Notes under the pieces: generated by a model
The model's input: the letters and a program-made list of their open reading frames with translations, nothing else
The model's database searches: none
Told to the model about the DNA's origin: nothing
Part shown: positions 5,937-7,429 of the stretch, in pieces
How positions within the stretch are numbered: the first letter of the stretch is position 1
Layout: every line of letters starts with the position of its first letter
Assembly (NCBI GenBank): GCA_947475475.1
Contig: CANJOG010000082.1
Coordinates: forward strand, 1 to 7,429
Direction of reading: 5' to 3'
Source of the DNA: Acetobacteraceae bacterium
GTDB taxonomy: Bacteria > Pseudomonadota > Alphaproteobacteria > Acetobacterales > Acetobacteraceae
Length of the DNA stretch: 7,429 nucleotides
Position numbers and translations under genes: made by a program

Positions 5937-6830
5937 ATGACAGGCAAGACGAGGATGCGTGCAACGCTGCGCCAGCTCCGGGTTTTCGAGGCGGTGAGCC
6001 GGCTCGGCAGCGTCAGCGCCGCCGCCGTGGAGCTGAACGTCACCCAATCCGCCGCCAGCCTCGCCTTGCAGCAACTGGAAATCACTCTCGGCGGGCCACT
6101 GTTCAAGCGTTCCTCCCGCCAGCTCGCCATCACCGCCAGCGGCCGCCGCCTCCAGCCCAAAGTGCGCTCCATCCTCAATGCCGTCGACGAGCTGGAGGAT
6201 TCCGACGCCCGCGACCTCTCCGGCCTGTTGAGCATTGGCGCGACCAATATGATCGCCACCTATCTCCTGCCGCGCCTGTGTTCCTCCTTCCAGGACCGCC
6301 ACCCGGAGGTGCAGTTCCGCATCCTCGCCGGCAATGATCGCCAGATCATCGACGGCGTGGAGAACATGGCGCTCGATGTCGGCTTCATGGAATCGCTCGC
6401 CACGCGGCAATCGCTGCGCACCCTGCCCTGGATCGAGGATGAGGCCGTGGTGGTCGCCGCCGCCGATCACTGGGCCGTGGGGCGCAGGCTGAGCGTGAAA
6501 GAACTGGAAAGCGCCTACTGGTTCCTGCCGCCCTTCGGCTCGGCGCTCCGCTACGCCATCGGCCAGGATTTCCGCGCCATCGGCCCGCTGCGCTTCGAGG
6601 CGAATAGCGCCGAGGTGATCAAGAAGCTGGTCCTGCTTGGCCGCGGAATCGCCTGCCTGTCACGGCTGGAAGTGGCCGACGAGGTCCGCCGCGGCGAGAT
6701 GGCCTGCCTGGATATCCACGATTTCCCGACCATGCGCCGCTTCAGCATCAATTTCCGCCGCGATGTCGGCTTCAGCGCCCTGCACAGCGCCTTTGTCGAA
6801 CACGCCACCCAGTTCCGCCCCCCCTCCTGA
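5937..6830 (+). CDS. LysR-family transcriptional regulator
   Basis: Encodes 297 residues from ATG 5937, the usual LysR length. Residues about 11-70 form the winged helix-turn-helix: LRQLRVFEAVSRLGSVSAAA, then the recognition-helix region TQSAASLALQQLE, then the wing around LFKRSSRQLAITASG. From about residue 95 comes the periplasmic-binding-protein-like effector domain, opening with GLLSIGATNMIATYLLPRL. These proteins are cytoplasmic DNA-binding homo-oligomers that respond to a small-molecule inducer, often a substrate or intermediate of the pathway they control. The frame is open back to an ATG at 5817 (337 residues), but the extra 40 residues are not LysR-like and the Shine-Dalgarno site supports 5937. 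The gene is divergent from the amidohydrolase, the classical arrangement for control of that unit. The alpha/beta hydrolase follows 39 bases later on the same strand and may be co-transcribed. The inducer is unknown. Confidence 0.95.
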   Translation: MTGKTRMRATLRQLRVFEAVSRLGSVSAAAVELNVTQSAASLALQQLEITLGGPLFKRSSRQLAITASGRRLQPKVRSILNAVDELEDSDARDLSGLLSIGATNMIATYLLPRLCSSFQDRHPEVQFRILAGNDRQIIDGVENMALDVGFMESLATRQSLRTLPWIEDEAVVVAAADHWAVGRRLSVKELESAYWFLPPFGSALRYAIGQDFRAIGPLRFEANSAEVIKKLVLLGRGIACLSRLEVADEVRRGEMACLDIHDFPTMRRFSINFRRDVGFSALHSAFVEHATQFRPPS

Positions 6831-6869
6831 GTCCACGCCCTGACCCATCCGCCGTTCCGGAGCGCCGCC

Positions 6870-7429
6870 ATGCCGCAAGACCCCATCTGGCTCGAAACCG
6901 AATACAACAACCGCGCCAAAGTGCCCGCCCACCCGGCGATCTTCGCCGCCTGGGCGCGCGATGCCCGTGCTTTCCGCGAGTCCTGGCCGCATGCTGAGCG
7001 CGACATCGCCTATGGCGAGACGGAGCGTCAGGCGATGGACATTTTCTGGCCCGATACCGGCCGCATCGCCCCGGTCGCGCTGTTCATCCATGGCGGCTAC
7101 TGGCAGGCGATGGACCGTTTCCAGTCCTCCCATCTCGCCGCCGGCCTGCTGGCGCGCGGCGTGGCCGTCGCCATGCCGGGCTACGATCTCTGCCCGACCG
7201 TCCCGCTGCGCAGCATCGTCGCCCAGATGCGCCGCGCGGTCTCGGTCCTGCATGCCCGCCATCCCGGCCCGATGCTGGCCACCGGCCATTCCGCCGGCGG
7301 CCATCTCGCCGCAATGCTGCTGTGTGACGATCCCACTGGCGCACTCTGCGGCGCCGTTTCGATCAGCGGATTATTCGACCTGCCGCCGCTGATCCCGACC
7401 AGCCTGAACGTGGCACTGCGGCTGGACGA
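6870..7429 (+). CDS. Alpha/beta hydrolase, arylformamidase/esterase-like, 5' part (3' end outside window)
   Basis: The frame is open from ATG 6870 to the right edge, giving 186 whole codons plus two bases. GGAG (6859-6862) lies 7 bases before the start. The N-terminus LETEYNNRAKVPAHP resembles the opening of bacterial alpha/beta hydrolases annotated as arylformamidase (kynurenine formamidase)-like. Residues 74-78, HGGYW, form the oxyanion-hole motif of that group and of the hormone-sensitive-lipase type. The nucleophile elbow is GHSAGGH with Ser141. The catalytic Asp and His should lie beyond the window. It probably hydrolyses an ester, amide or formamide in the cytoplasm. Kynurenine formamidase activity is not implied, because no tryptophan-pathway gene is visible, and in this locus a catabolic esterase or amidase is at least as likely. 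No signal peptide is seen. It follows the LysR gene by 39 bases with no hairpin between, so co-transcription is plausible. Confidence 0.88.
   Translation, partial: MPQDPIWLETEYNNRAKVPAHPAIFAAWARDARAFRESWPHAERDIAYGETERQAMDIFWPDTGRIAPVALFIHGGYWQAMDRFQSSHLAAGLLARGVAVAMPGYDLCPTVPLRSIVAQMRRAVSVLHARHPGPMLATGHSAGGHLAAMLLCDDPTGALCGAVSISGLFDLPPLIPTSLNVALRLD

Overview
The window reads as an accessory catabolic locus from a high-GC bacterium, most likely an alphaproteobacterium. That rests on general character only: strongly G/C-biased third codon positions, GC-rich Shine-Dalgarno sites, long spurious antisense ORFs, and a mix of GMC oxidoreductase, acyl-CoA ligase, amidohydrolase and LysR genes. There is no rRNA, tRNA or other marker to fix the taxon. 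I see no mobile element, CRISPR array or RNA gene.

Layout from left to right: (1) the 3' part of a GMC-family FAD oxidoreductase (1-1149, +), running in from the left edge; (2) a second, complete GMC oxidoreductase (1146-2747, +), overlapping the first by 4 bases; (3) convergent to these with a 12-base gap, an AMP-forming acyl-CoA ligase (2760-4394, -); (4) upstream of it on the same strand, an amidohydrolase of the ACMSD/decarboxylase-like type (4516-5631, -), with two strong hairpins between the two genes; (5) a 305-base divergent intergenic region with an AT-rich core and several small dyads; (6) a LysR-type regulator (5937-6830, +); (7) 39 bases later, the 5' part of an alpha/beta hydrolase with an arylformamidase-like oxyanion motif (6870 to the right edge, +).

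The likely theme is breakdown of an organic alcohol, ester or amide. The GMC enzymes would oxidise an alcohol, the ligase would activate a carboxylic acid as its CoA thioester, the amidohydrolase and alpha/beta hydrolase would cleave or decarboxylate an intermediate, and the divergently placed LysR protein would control at least the amidohydrolase unit. The substrate cannot be read from the sequence. Every complete gene belongs to a well-known family, and I found no convincing undescribed system. The points most worth a second look are non-coding: the paired hairpins between amidohydrolase and ligase (which also decide the ligase start), the divergent control region, and the hairpin at the convergent gene ends.
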